DNA of 64,000 nt from the NCBI GenBank assembly GCA_013399875.1, contig VXAZ01001058.1, forward strand, positions 51,902 to 115,901. The letters run 5' to 3'. This stretch comes from Gymnorhina tibicen. Lineage: Eukaryota; Chordata; Aves; Passeriformes; Artamidae. Position 1 is the stretch's first letter, and every line of letters begins with the position of its first letter. Of this stretch, positions 38,289-50,900 are shown one piece after another. Below the pieces are notes generated by a model that made no database searches, was not told the DNA's origin, and saw only the letters and a list, made by a program, of their open reading frames with translations. The position numbers and the translations under genes were made by a program.

Positions 38289-38869
38289 CTAAAAAATAAA
38301 ATTAGAAATTTACAGTAGAAGTCTTGAAAATGCATTTCACTCACCGTCTTGATTTGGGGTTTATTGTACATGTCTCTCATATGTTAGTTAACAGTTCTCT
38401 CAGTCAACTAGAGGAGGTGACACAGGGTCACAAAAATCACTTGTGCAACTGCTCAGACAAATCTGAACAGCAGCCTGAGAATTTTTAACAGGACTGTTCT
38501 ATATTCTGTAGAATAAATTTAATCACGAATCTTGACACATGTTACAATTCAAACCACTCCATTAAAGTTCTACTTCAAAGAGTTATCCCATTTCATGAAA
38601 GCTTCCAATTTCCAACTTAGAAATAGGTTGCAGAATTTTCTGCACCAGTTTTTCCTGTAAGAGTAGGTCGAGATGTTTACTCCAGAAAGTAACAGAGACC
38701 CAACACCTTCATCAGACTGATGCAAATAGTGCTGTGTTCCCAGTGACTTGTACTTTTGATAAGCACACACTGCACACACACAGAGCTCCTCACCCCATGA
38801 GTCCGGCCACAGACACCCTCACAGTCACAGACAGCAGCACTGCAGTATGACAGTAACAGAGCACGGTAC

Positions 38870-39040
38870 CTGGAGCGTTCCTGGCTGGATTCCCTGCTCT
38901 CCACAGGAGAGACACTAGTTGAATGTACAGAATTTTTGTGTGTGGATGGTTTGCCTGGTGACATGGATGGTGAGGGAGACCTAGCTCTGGATTTAGTACG
39001 TGATCTAGACCGCCTCTTCTTCTTCTTTTCATGGGGACTT
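38870..39040 (-). CDS. SFSWAP: SFSWAP exon, distal RS region and Ser-rich linker
   Basis: A 171-base exon. The split codon with the upstream exon makes Lys, then [17 protein letters not shown] leads into a Ser/Pro-rich linker and ends in [16 protein letters not shown]. The [10 protein letters not shown] run is basic and nuclear-localisation-like. The alternating Arg-Ser is typical of the RS domain, which in SR-related proteins is phosphorylated by SRPK and CLK kinases and mediates contacts between splicing factors. The Ser-rich linker is shorter in alanine than the human equivalent, as expected for a variable segment. The acceptor is CTCACAG and the donor AG/GTACCG. Confidence 0.96.
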
Positions 39041-41779
39041 CTGTGAGAAGAAAATATTTTATTGAAGAATATTTAGAACAATATTACACTAGCTAAGATG
39101 AAGTTACTTTTCACACTTCTGAAAGCTTATTACCCTCTTCCACAGGATGTTGCTCTTGCATTCAGCAAGCACTAGTCTTACCCAATACTAGTTTTATGGT
39201 TGCACAAAATACTTTCTCAGAAGGTCTTTTTAATATATTACATTAGGCAACTACTGGCTCCTGAGGTTCTCATTTGGAATGCTGCTTCACAGGAATTACT
39301 GGCCAATGTTTGACGGTTTGAAGGATGACAACAAAAAGCCCTTCATTGGAGATTTACAGAATAACTTTGCTAGAGGGAAGTTCCTTCCCAAACAACATCA
39401 GACACGTAGAATGCAACGAGAAATGTAAGAGTTTATATCCCGTACAATTTTCCTAGCTCATAAAATAAACAAAACACGGAATTATAGCCATGTAAAATAT
39501 CTACACGGCAAATCCACAGTTTGTCTGGTTTTTAAAAGGAAAAAACCCTTTCCTTGTCATCCAACCTGCAATGCAACAAACTACAGGATCAAAATTTTAA
39601 ACAAACTGTTGCATTGCACTCAGACTAACCTGGACCTAGCAGCATGCCTTAAGCGCAAAGTGTTTGCGACCTGGAAATTAGATCCAAAACTGTCTGTCAG
39701 TATGAAAGCTGAAACAAAGGACTTATGCGTACTTGATGTGTTCATTACTGACAGAAGGGAACAGAGACAGTCACCTCATAGGCAATATTAAGCTCAAAGA
39801 GAATTCAATTAGTAATATATCAGAGATGGGATTATCAAAAATTTTTACCTGGTTATGAACTTATGTCTGTATGATTTACATATTAGTAGTGATATTACTG
39901 TAACTAGAATTAGTAGAGTGATGCCTTAATCAGAGTTAGGCAATACCTCACCGTAGGCATCTCTCTCTAGTATGCACTGCTAGAAGTCTATTCAGAAGAA
40001 TGTTGCTGAAGCTTCTAGAACATCTTAAAACACTAAAACTTTAAGCCGTCTTTTAAATATCACATTATTCATTCCTTTACTTTGGTTTTTCATGGGAATT
40101 TTCTACTTTAAAAGGTGCTATGCTATAACACATTGAATCCCATATAAATAGCGTAGAATGGTGATGCTTAGAATTTACCCCATAATTTTTTATACACAAT
40201 TTAACATTCAAGACTTAAAATTGCAAAATCTGCTTACACTTTACTTGCATAAATAATGATTAAGTGGCAGACAAAAAACCCCACAGCCTCTAATATTTTC
40301 ATGACTACACAAAACCATCAGCTACAAAATCAGTTGTTCCTTGGCTAGCTACGTACTTTAATTGCTTAGTTTCTTAAAACATCATCATGTAACCAAGCTG
40401 TGAACAGATTTCATATTTAAATCTTGAAAATCTTGGCAAACATTTGTCATGCAAGGAAAGTATTTTACAGTAAGCTTTTTCAGTGTTTTTCATCTCAGAT
40501 TATGATGAACAAATAGAACAGCTGAATGATGAAGAATCTGTTCCATAATTGGACATGGAAACTGGCCCATCATATTTTTACTTGAAAATTTAACATCAGG
40601 GCTAAAACAGTTTTTGATTTAATTTCTGCAATCAGAGCTGCAAAATATCCTTATTAATGTTTACCTACAATACTTTTTCTTCAGTCTACATCTTCTGTAC
40701 TTACTGCCATATTTTATTGTGTCACATTCTGGTTTCCTGTTTGAGGCCTAACAGAAGTTTAAAATTTTGACCTATATAAGTAGTATTATTCACAGAGGAA
40801 TGTAGTTTGTTTCACAATTGCCATTATAATTTACAACTTGGAGTGGCACAATTATAGAAATAATGTATAGTTTAAAATGCTGAATGGTCAAGCAGCAGAC
40901 ACACTAACACAGCATTAAAAACAGCACAGGGTTTTGAAAATAGATTCTTTTGTGCGTTTATAGGAAAACAAACATTTTAAGCTTCCATATCTTTTCCGCT
41001 TAACCAAATTTGCATGAATTCCACAGGAGCCTCTATTATCTTCATTTGATGGATGTCAAAAACTAAATCAGCTGAAGTATACTTAAGAAGTTCTCAATTA
41101 CATCTACCATACATCAATTAATTACAGGCTATCAAGAGATGGAAAGTTGTCATAAGAAACAATAGAATTTTTTTAACGAAGCTGAAAGTGATCTCCTTGT
41201 TTCTTATTCCACAAGACATACAGAGAAAGAAGTTGAAGACTAAATGCCATTTTGATTATAATAGTTTAAGAGAGACTATATGCAGGGTGCTCTCAAAATG
41301 ACACCTCGATTCATACTTCATATTCTAGTCCGCCAGTAAAATAACTGCACAATAACTGTTTGCTAAATCAGAGTTGCCCTTATTTACGCAGATATGATGT
41401 GATGTCAAGAAAGTTGACATCATAGTTGTGCTATGACCTGTGCAGAGGTCATACAGCTTGCACAAGCACAGCACGAGAAAATGACCCAACAAGAGGGAAA
41501 TATGAAACTCCAAGTGAAATCTGAACTCTCATGGCCAGCAGACAGCAGTGTATTAACATCCACCAACTTGACTGGACAGCTGGTGTTCAAACATATGCAA
41601 GAACATGGAAGAACAACAAGTGCTTCCATTATTTTTTTTTCTCCACAAAAGTATTTTTCTATCAAAATAAATCTCCAGAACATACAAAAGTTAAGTTCTA
41701 GCCAAGAAGTGTACAAGATGTCAGGCGTTAAGTGTGTTCGGATGCCAGGACCCCGCTGTCCAGGACCAGGAGCCCTTAC
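39041..41779 (-). other. SFSWAP: SFSWAP intron within the RS-coding region
   Basis: A 2.7-kb AT-rich intron. A 9-bp inverted repeat lies at 41400-41422 (TGATGTCAA, five-base loop, TTGACATCA). No other feature was recognised. Confidence 0.85.
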
Positions 41780-41905
41780 TTGGAGCGGGGCCGTTTCCTG
41801 CTGTTCCCAGGACTATTGCTGATGCGATATGCCGTGGGAACGCTTCTCTCATCTCTCCGTCGTTCTGGTGTGTGAGCCCTTCTCCGGGGCGACCTTGATC
41901 GTGAC
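41780..41905 (-). CDS. SFSWAP: SFSWAP exon, central RS region
   Basis: A 126-base exon after a CTGCTCAG acceptor. It encodes an Arg-rich block containing [18 protein letters not shown] and then [20 protein letters not shown], with the last codon split to the next exon. The motif VPTAYR repeats the theme LPTAYR of the preceding exon, so two short related units bracket the RS run. This internal repetition is also present in the human protein. The exon is a multiple of three and starts and ends in the same phase, so skipping would keep the frame. The donor is GTAAGG. Confidence 0.96.
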
Positions 41906-44900
41906 CTGAGCAGAGAAAAAACATTCAAAAGTTTGCTTTTTGTATTTATTTCAAAACTTTTACTTCAGTGGAATTGTGCTTCACCAAATGCAAATATACC
42001 GGCTTTCAAACACCTATTTTATACCAACACGGTGCATTTAGGCTCCAAGACTTGTCAGCTATATAAAAATTTCTTGCCTATCCGAGACATTTGAGATTAA
42101 GTTATCCATTGCTTTTCACTCCCAACAGGGGGCTAAGAAAAGGAACTATTTTTTGGTCTTGTCTGCTACCGTACAACTTCTGTATCAGTTGATGCAAAAG
42201 TTTTTTTTTAGTCCAGCCACCTTTTGTGGCAACATAGTTTACTAACATTGGTATGCAGAAATCCGATTTGGCTTGAAGCCTGGGATTGGCAGGCCCAACC
42301 TTGTCTTCCCAAATTAGTGGTGTGGGTTTAGAACTGCTGCCTCACAGAGAAAAATACATGTTCTTGTTTGCAGTGCTTCTCTAACGCTGACAAGTCCAGG
42401 AAATGTCCCGGATGCTGCAGAATAATCGTAGCACGGCCAATATTTTCACCAGTGTAAGTGACCAACAACCCATTATCAGTGTTGTTTGGCACTAGCACTT
42501 TGACTTGAAATACTTTTCCTAGAAAAGTGAGAAGGAGATCAAGAAGGCAAAACAGAAAGCATGCCCAGTTAAGATCAGAGATCTTCAGATTCACACAATA
42601 TAGATAATATATACATATACCAAAAAAAATCCTGAGCCATTTCTGTTACACCTACAACAAAAAAGCACAACTGAAAATAAATTATCACAATGGCAGATAA
42701 CTGTTGCAAACTTTGACACTTAAAAATCTGATCTTTACCAGGCCATTCAGAAGGATTAATAAAAAAAGAAAAAACCAACAGATTATAAAACTTGGGTTCA
42801 GTCAGACACCTTGACATTTTACCAGGATTTCCCTCAAAAGAGCTCCAGCAGTCAAATCTTTTCATTGCCCAAGTTGCCTGATAATTTTTCCACTCTGTTG
42901 CTGCTGCCACTGATGAGCTGCTCAGACTCGGCTCCATGCTCAGTGTCGCTGTGGATGCTGTGAGTCTGTGATATGGAGGCACACACTTCACATTCAGACT
43001 AAAATGTCCTAGTTTTGGTATTAACTAGAATCCTGAAAAGACTTAGTCCCTTAACCAAAAGCTGAACCTTAGTGAAACACGCCTGTATGGACCAGCCTAA
43101 AAAAAGTCCAAACAATCAGAAAGAAAAAGACATTAGCTTCATTTTTATGAACTGGTATTTGTGGTTCTACAGCATTCTTCCAATCACCAAATATTAAGAA
43201 GTTTTTCCATTTGCCTCAAACAATTAAAAAACAGTTAATCAGTTTTACTGCAATATATACATTATTACTTTCATTAGACTGTAATTCCAGAAGGCACTTT
43301 ATTCCCTTATGACTTATGCTCAGAAGGGTCCCAAAAGTTCAAAGGGTTATGAAGCTTGGCAAGTCTCACTACAAAACTGGAATTAAAATTACATGACTAG
43401 ACATTGCCTCAGCAATAAGGAAATCGCTTTTGGAGGACAAAAAAGAAACACCCCCAAACAATCTTTTTTAACAAAGAAAAGCTACTTCCAAGTCTACTAA
43501 ATTCCTAATGCTGAGGCAAAAAGTCTCACACAAACTCCCACACAGGTGCACCCTATCCAAACTTACTGCAAAATAACCTCTTAATGAAATATACCACTAA
43601 TTACTGCTAAAAATTCACTAACTGGATATATTATGTGCCTTAGTACTACCCTATTACTAAACAGTATAAAGTAAAACAGCAATACTGAAAAGAAGCTCAG
43701 ACTTTCCATCTCTAGTTCAAAATAAACATCCAAAGTTCACCCAATCAAATCACTACATCATTAGGTACGTAACAAGTGCCTCTGCTTCCCTTCCTCTCCT
43801 TTCACACTCACAAACCCGTAGATTTATCTGTGGGTAGGAAACAGATTGAGGTGAACATCGCTGTTGTTTACAGTTACACATTTGAGCTGGAAGAGCCCAC
43901 TGCCCACCCCAGGTATGACACCTGGCCTTCACTGCCAGAAACAGCTCAGACCCAGTTCTTTAATGGTGCTTTGAAGTCAATGGGAAATAAAAACTGATTC
44001 AGAATTTACTACATGTGACTCTAAGATACCAAAAACTTTGTTTTCCAAGCCAGATTTAATAAATGTGCCCCATCTTTGATATCAAGCAGTTATTTGTAAT
44101 AACTAATAAACTCTTTGGGACTGACAGGTCTGTTCTGCAGTACCTTACAGAACTTTGGGACACGGTTTACTGTGTACATGACTTGTTTAATCTGTCATGT
44201 TGGTCTAGAATTAAAATTGTATGATACCAGGAGCTTTATAGGACTAATTTTGTTCCAGAAAATAACATGCATTTATACAGAGAACTGCAGCTAGCACACC
44301 ACATGCCACAATTAAGCCAATATTATCTGGGCTCTCTATACAACTATGATTTTTTAAGCTTGTTTCTGTAAAATAGGTTCGGTTGTTAACCAGAGAAGTG
44401 AATATGCAAAACACGCTTTGAATCAACTTCATGTTATTGGAACACAATCTTTCAACTTTATTACTGCTGAAGATGCATAAGAAAATATCAAAAATGCAAC
44501 AGTATCAAAATTGTATCTTATCACCAAAGACTATTCTTAAATGCAACAGAGCCTCTAAACCTGTAACAATGCAAAAATAAATGATAAACAAGTGATGTAA
44601 AGTGGTATACAGAGAAATGTACTGCAAAGTTCACTCGCAGGACTTCTAAGCATAATATGCACTTTGGAAAAAAAGAGTAAGATGACAAACCTAAAAGGAA
44701 GAGCTCGCAAAGTATCCTGAACATCCCTTGAATAAAGAGCAAAGAATGTTACCGCAAATTTTGATGTTTACCTACACTTCCCACATTTTATTGCCCATTA
44801 ACTTGTCACAATAAGTTATATGATAAAGGTGATTTTTAATCTTACATTTTGAACAGATTAAGATAAGGCAACAATACACCATTAGACTGGGAAATTCAAA

Positions 44901-47701
44901 TAGTGAACAGATACTCAAAATAGGGCTGTTCCAAAGTAATTCAGCATCACTGTCCACACAGTAATGACTGTCTCTAAGTGCCATCCACTTAATACAAGAT
45001 GAACACATTAACATCCAGAAACAGTTTACACTTTATTCCAGGAGGGTATGGCTCTTTACATAACTATTCATTCAGCTGGAAGCTGTAATATCCAATGCTC
45101 TGGGAAGCTACGAAAAAACCACTGTTCTAGGTGAAGCTGAAGAATCCTATTCTGGGGAAAACTGATGAGCAAAGAGATGTGAAACATGCTAAGCTTTGAA
45201 TGAAGCAACACAATGCACTGAAATAATTTTATCTGAAAGAACACTAAAAATAAAAACAAAAAAAAAAAAGACAAAAACCAGTAATATCTTCTAGCTAGGC
45301 AACAACACTTGCCTTTTCTTGGCAATTACTAAGACAAGGCACTATTTTTGCCTAAACATTTGAGAATCAAAACAAATCAGTATCTGACAGGGTTATGAAT
45401 CAGCCTCCTGCTCTTGATTATTCTACCATTTTTCCGTTTCAGGAGCAAGAGCTCTGACTTTGGAAATACAGTATGTTAAGGCATAGCAAACACCTTCAAT
45501 AAAGCACACCTCCAATCATCACCATTTCTTGTACAAGGCCTTTCCTGTTCCGCGCTGAATTTTGTGAAGTTAAAACATGCAAAAGGTTTTCAGTGCAAAA
45601 TCTGGTGCTGTTTTTCTGCATAATTTTAAAAGTCAGCCAGCCAGCATCAAGCTTATTGGACTTCTGAGGTTTTAGAATTCAACAGCTCATCAAGGAAATA
45701 TCTAACCAGATTTAATCAGGTGTTGTGGTGATTCATGATTTTCATGCTGTTATGTGCCTGTCATTTCATTTGTGCCAGGAGGCAAATTCAAGACAGCAAA
45801 CACAGATTAGCTCCTGTATATTACCTATTCTTGATGACTTTTGTGTGATTTTTTCATCAGCTGAACTGTGGCCACCAAAAAAAAAAAAAACTCCGTCAAA
45901 ACACAATGAGACTCTCCACCTTGTACCCGGCAAACCTCAGTAGACTGTTGTCTTTTCATCAGCAGAACCAAATGCAGACCTGTTGGTTGGTGCAAGTATT
46001 CAAGCCTCCATGAAGGACCAGATAACTGCTCTCCCTGAGGTCACTAAAGACTCAGTATACGCCAAACTGAACTTGCAAACTCCCATTAATCTTGTTACTG
46101 CCTGCTGCAAACTCATGCAACACGCAGGATTATCTTTACCCTATTGAGCAGCATACCCAAGTACTGCTAAGGGCCTTCTCAAATGATTCTGTCCTTATGT
46201 ACCACAGAAGATGCTTAATTTTTTTTTTAGCATTACTCTGATGTTTCTCCTTGGTTTTACCATGTATCAGTAAAAGTGTGGATAAATACACGCAGCATAG
46301 CTTGGACGAAGTGATATGGCTGGTTCAAGTGAAGATACGTCTTGACAGGGAGTTGAAATGTTGAGTGATTCACCTGAGGAGGCTTTTCCCCAAGATATGC
46401 TTAACTCTGAGAGGACCTGCATTCAATTCCTAAGTAAGGAAAGCTTCATTCAACATCATTCCCTTTAAATGCTGGTAAGCACAGAAAAGGAATGGCACAC
46501 AGTATTTTGGAATGTGCCTTACAACATAGCATGTCACGACAACTTACTGTCAAAGGTCGTCAAATAAGCAGCATGTCAGACTGATCGTTTCAGTCCAAGT
46601 TATGCTCATTTAATTCCTGGCATCTCTGAATAGCAGAGATTTCTGCAGCAAAGTATTGTTCTTAAACTCAAGAATCAAGTATAAACCAGTAAGTTGTAAC
46701 GTATCAACACTTCTATTAGTGTAGTTAAGACACTTCATTAAACAAAAAAAGGACAAGAAAACTAAAGGAAGTTTTGGCACACTTTGTCACCAGTTTTGGC
46801 TAGAAGCTTTTTTCAGGCACGTGCCATAGGCAGAGAGACAAAGAAGAAGTAGAGTATGGTTTCACATGCATTGCATACTTACACAGCTGTGGCAGTATTT
46901 ATATGCACAATTTGCTTGAACTACAAGCAACTTAAGTAGCTGTAGCCTGATCCACAGAATGTACCCTCAAAGCCCTTGCTACTGATCACAGTAACTGCAC
47001 TGTGGCAGGGCATTCAGCTATGACAAATTTTACAGACAGTAAACTTTGAAGGTGCCTAGACCCAAATATCTTTCACGGAATTAACAGTATCAATAAACCA
47101 CAATATAAAACATGTTATAGCTGGATAATTAGCGTAGTGTATTTAATCTCATTAATGATTAAGTACAGAGTTAACAGCACTGGGCTACATTCTTCTGTGG
47201 TCTCTCTCTCAACTCTGTTTCCACCCTTCTTGGATTCCTGTCATATCTCTCCTGCAATTCATCCATCATATTTTTTCACTTGCCACCCAACTGCTTTGTT
47301 TTCTTCTGAGCTTTGCTGCTCAACCACCTAGTTCTCTATTTCTCATCTGAATACTGTCTAAGTTACTTTGCTCCAGAACAGCCACAGATTTATCAGCAAG
47401 TTCTCTTCCTGCTATCATCACATTCCTACATATTATCACCAGGTATTTCACAGAGCATCATGAAAAATTTACCAGTAAAAGTTTTGCACTATGTGATTAG
47501 AAATTAATGATTCATTATTTCACTAAAATGATTTTCAGAAGACCTGCCGCATTTGATGCGTATGTGACACATACTGCCTTCAAGGTGACTGTAACCTTTG
47601 CAATGGGTATAAAAACACCTATGTAATGGAAGAAGTGCAAAGATGTTTTAAGTGTTAACCCACATAGAACTCTAAAGAATATGTTTGGTTTCCAAACCCA
47701 C
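41906..47701 (-). other. SFSWAP: SFSWAP intron with a possible cassette exon
   Basis: A 5.8-kb AT-rich intron with an A12 run at 45258-45269. A same-strand open segment at 42810-42965 is GC-richer than its surroundings and could be spliced in frame between the flanking exons (see findings). No transposon was recognised. Confidence 0.8.
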
Positions 47702-47967
47702 CTTGAATGCCTGACAGTCCTATAGGCAGTGGGAAGTGAGTGTTTTGCTTTTGAATGTGATCTAGACCTGGACTTAGATGATGAATGATACTTGAACGGT
47801 GATCGAGATCTTGACCGAGATCTTTTCTTGTGTTTTTTCCTTTTCTTTTCCTTTTCTTCGTCCCTAGGAGGATCTCTGCTTCTGCTTGAAGGCCTTTCTG
47901 CTTGTTTAACTTCTAAGGTGGGTAAAGTTCTGACTGCAGTCACAGGACATGGTATACTACTGACACT
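47702..47967 (-). CDS. SFSWAP: SFSWAP exon, linker and first RS block
   Basis: A 266-base exon following a TTTGATTTCAG acceptor in phase 0. It begins [20 protein letters not shown], a variable linker ending in the conserved [12 protein letters not shown] element. A highly charged stretch then carries [17 protein letters not shown], followed by [14 protein letters not shown] and [11 protein letters not shown], where the last Arg codon is split. The Lys-rich block is a strong nuclear-localisation candidate, and the SR dipeptides are the start of the RS domain used for spliceosomal protein contacts. The upstream intron, at 7.6 kb, is the largest in the window. Confidence 0.96.
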
Positions 47968-50900
47968 CTGAAATCAAAGATAAACAAAGAACAGTGTTCA
48001 GTTTCCCAGGTTAGTCATGCGGCATTGGGATTATGTAAAGAGTGCAGAAGTAAGGCTGACATCTTCAAACACATGCATCCAGCAGAATTTAATGGAGGCC
48101 TGTACAGTTCCCCAAAGATACATATGCTAGTTGGTATATGCATGCTAAGACTGTCAGCTTAACCAGGACATAGTTCTGAAGTTTTCATCTTTAGTTTTCA
48201 GAAGAAATGTGTTCTAAAAAAATGGGTACTATCAGGTATCTTTTAGTCTATTTACACGTTTTACTTAAAACAGGACAAACCTGGAAATACAATCAGGAAC
48301 TACTGATTTTCAAAGCTAAGTTTTAGTGACACTTTCCTCCATGAACTGTGCTGTTTGGATGACAGCCTCAAGAAAAACAGCAAAATGAACCAGTGCTGAT
48401 AGAAATTATGTCTGAACTTTGCAAAGTAGATGTTTTAAATGTAAAAAGTTGGGAAGATCACAAAATTTATTCATCTCAAAGACAGAATAGGTCCATGCAC
48501 AGTTAATGTTCAGTGAATAATTCCAGCTGCAGGAGGTTAAGCAAAATCATAGCACAACATTTTCAAATTATCAGCTCGAACCCCAGAGAATTCTGCTCAA
48601 TGCCTTGTTTAGAACAATTCAAGTCAGGCACTACAGATATGCTCCTCATTTCAAAGCCTGTCATTCCCCCAGCTGCCATTTCAAGGCAACTGGAGAAATC
48701 AGTTTTCCTGTCATAATTTCTGCTCCACCTGGTCTGACACTTTCACTGTTTGATACAAGGATACTTACCATGACTGGAATAAAAAGTAATACATTAAAAC
48801 CTGAAATAACCAAATTAGAAATAGGTGATCTTTTCCGTTCTTTTTACCCTTCTCCTACCATGAATACATAAAGGCAGTAACTGACCACATTTGAATAATC
48901 AAAAAGGCAGCTCTGCTTCAAGTTAGAGAGACATGACACTTTTTCATGCTTTAACTGATAACTGCTATCACAATATTTACAAACCCAGCAACAAAGCAGT
49001 ACTAAAGTAGCTTGCTTCAAAGATTATAAACATTTTACAGCATGATCATTTGAGTGACTGGTTTACCAGAGGCCTATTTCCAACTTCACAAACTCCACAT
49101 GTAACTGCAGACACCTCACAGACACCTTATCTCTGGTTTCCCAAGAGGCCACCAGAGTTGACTTTCGTTCCTTTGACAACATTATTCATCTCTTTATACA
49201 GTACCCGAGCCTTTGCTTTGAACACTACTGAATATGAAATAGCCCAGTCTGCCTCGAAGTAGTCACCTCTAATAGCTTGAAACGAAAAAAGCTGTTGGCA
49301 AAAAGAAGCGTTAAGAGGAAAACAAGAGAGGGGAGAAAACCCCAGTGGTTTTCAGTGCTCAGGTTCATTTGGCCACATAAAACACAAGCTCTCCTATGAC
49401 TGCCAAGAAGGAAGTTAATAAATGAATGACATTTACTTTTAGCTCACATGTAGAGATTCTCTCAGCCACCTGAACGAAGAACCACACAATGCTAAGCCCA
49501 ACTATGTCTCCACCAAAAGCATCCACTGCTGACACTGGGCTCTCCTTGACTTTCAGGAAGCTGACACTAAGGATGCAAGCTGGCCAGCCGGTGGATTCAA
49601 ACACCACTGCTTCAGGCTACTGATGAATCACATCTGCAGAGCCATACTGAAGTAACTTTGGCTACCCCTGGGTGAAATATGCAAGTTCTTCAGTGAAATA
49701 CAACAGGTAACAAACAGGGAGAAGTCACCGACCCATCCACCACTGTGCTCAGGTGCTCTGGTGACAGATGTCATGTCCTCATGACAATCGGCTGAACAAA
49801 TGGGCCACTTCCCTCAGTGGCAACTCTAGTTGCCTTCAAGAAAAACAGCACCAGCAAAATTACTTGATTCACCACCAGAGCAGAACACAAAGCTCAGTGA
49901 AAGAAGTCAGCAAACTGCTAGGCCACAAATAAAATCTCTAGGTGTATAAATATTTGGAAAGAAATAAACTGTCTTGGAAAACAAGGTAATGGGAACTGAA
50001 ATTGGAGGCCCGAATGCAGAAAAGAATAATTTTTTAAAAAGCAGTAACCACAGAACTGGGAGATTACAAAGCACTCTGTTTCAACTGATCAGGCTCTGCC
50101 AGTATGCAGGCTAGTAGAACAGTTTTGGAAAGCATGGAAACAAACCTGTTACCTGATGAATTTTATTATGCATCTCAAGGGATGAGAGATTTACATTGTC
50201 TGAGACCTCTTCTAAGAAGTTAAACTACAAACATTCAGATAGCATTCACTGAATCTCACTTCTTTGTCCGTTTTAGGTAACGGCACTTTTTTTTGGGCCT
50301 TTACTAAATGCTAGTGTCAGACAAATTCATTGGCAGAGTTGTTCTTCAGCATTTTATTTGCACAACTGAAGCAAATCTGACGGAAGTAATGCCAAAACAT
50401 GATTTCTTGTCTATCAGGAATGGATTAGGAAAGAGCTCTGTAAATAGGGAGAATTTATAGCTGTATGAGAACAGAAATGAGTACTTCAGTTCATATAAGT
50501 CATTTGCATATTTGCAATATTCATAAGCCCAGAACACACATTAGTTATTTCTGGGGTTACACTACTTAATCAATACACAAAGCCAAAATTAGCAATGAAC
50601 CAAAATGTGCTTATTGCAACACAACAAAACACTAGCACTGTGTCTGGCTCAAGCAAAATCAACTGGCAAAGGACATTATCAATAATACTACAAACAGCTA
50701 ATATTTCTTTTACAGCAATTGGAATCCTATGTTAGATCAAAACTGCAGAGTGAAGAATGTCAGAACCGTAAACAGTTAATCAACAATTCTTTTATTTCAC
50801 TAAAATCCAGAAATACTCCAGATTCTTTTCTACCACTGTATCTTTTATAATACAGGTTCCCCAAAGCGTATGGTGAAGTATTCCCTGACTGAGAATTAAT

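Noticed and set aside
49365..49607. 80-residue hydrophobic minus-strand frame in the largest SFSWAP intron
   Set aside because: It could encode two membrane-like stretches, but there is no supported start context, no homology I recognise, and short frames are expected by chance.
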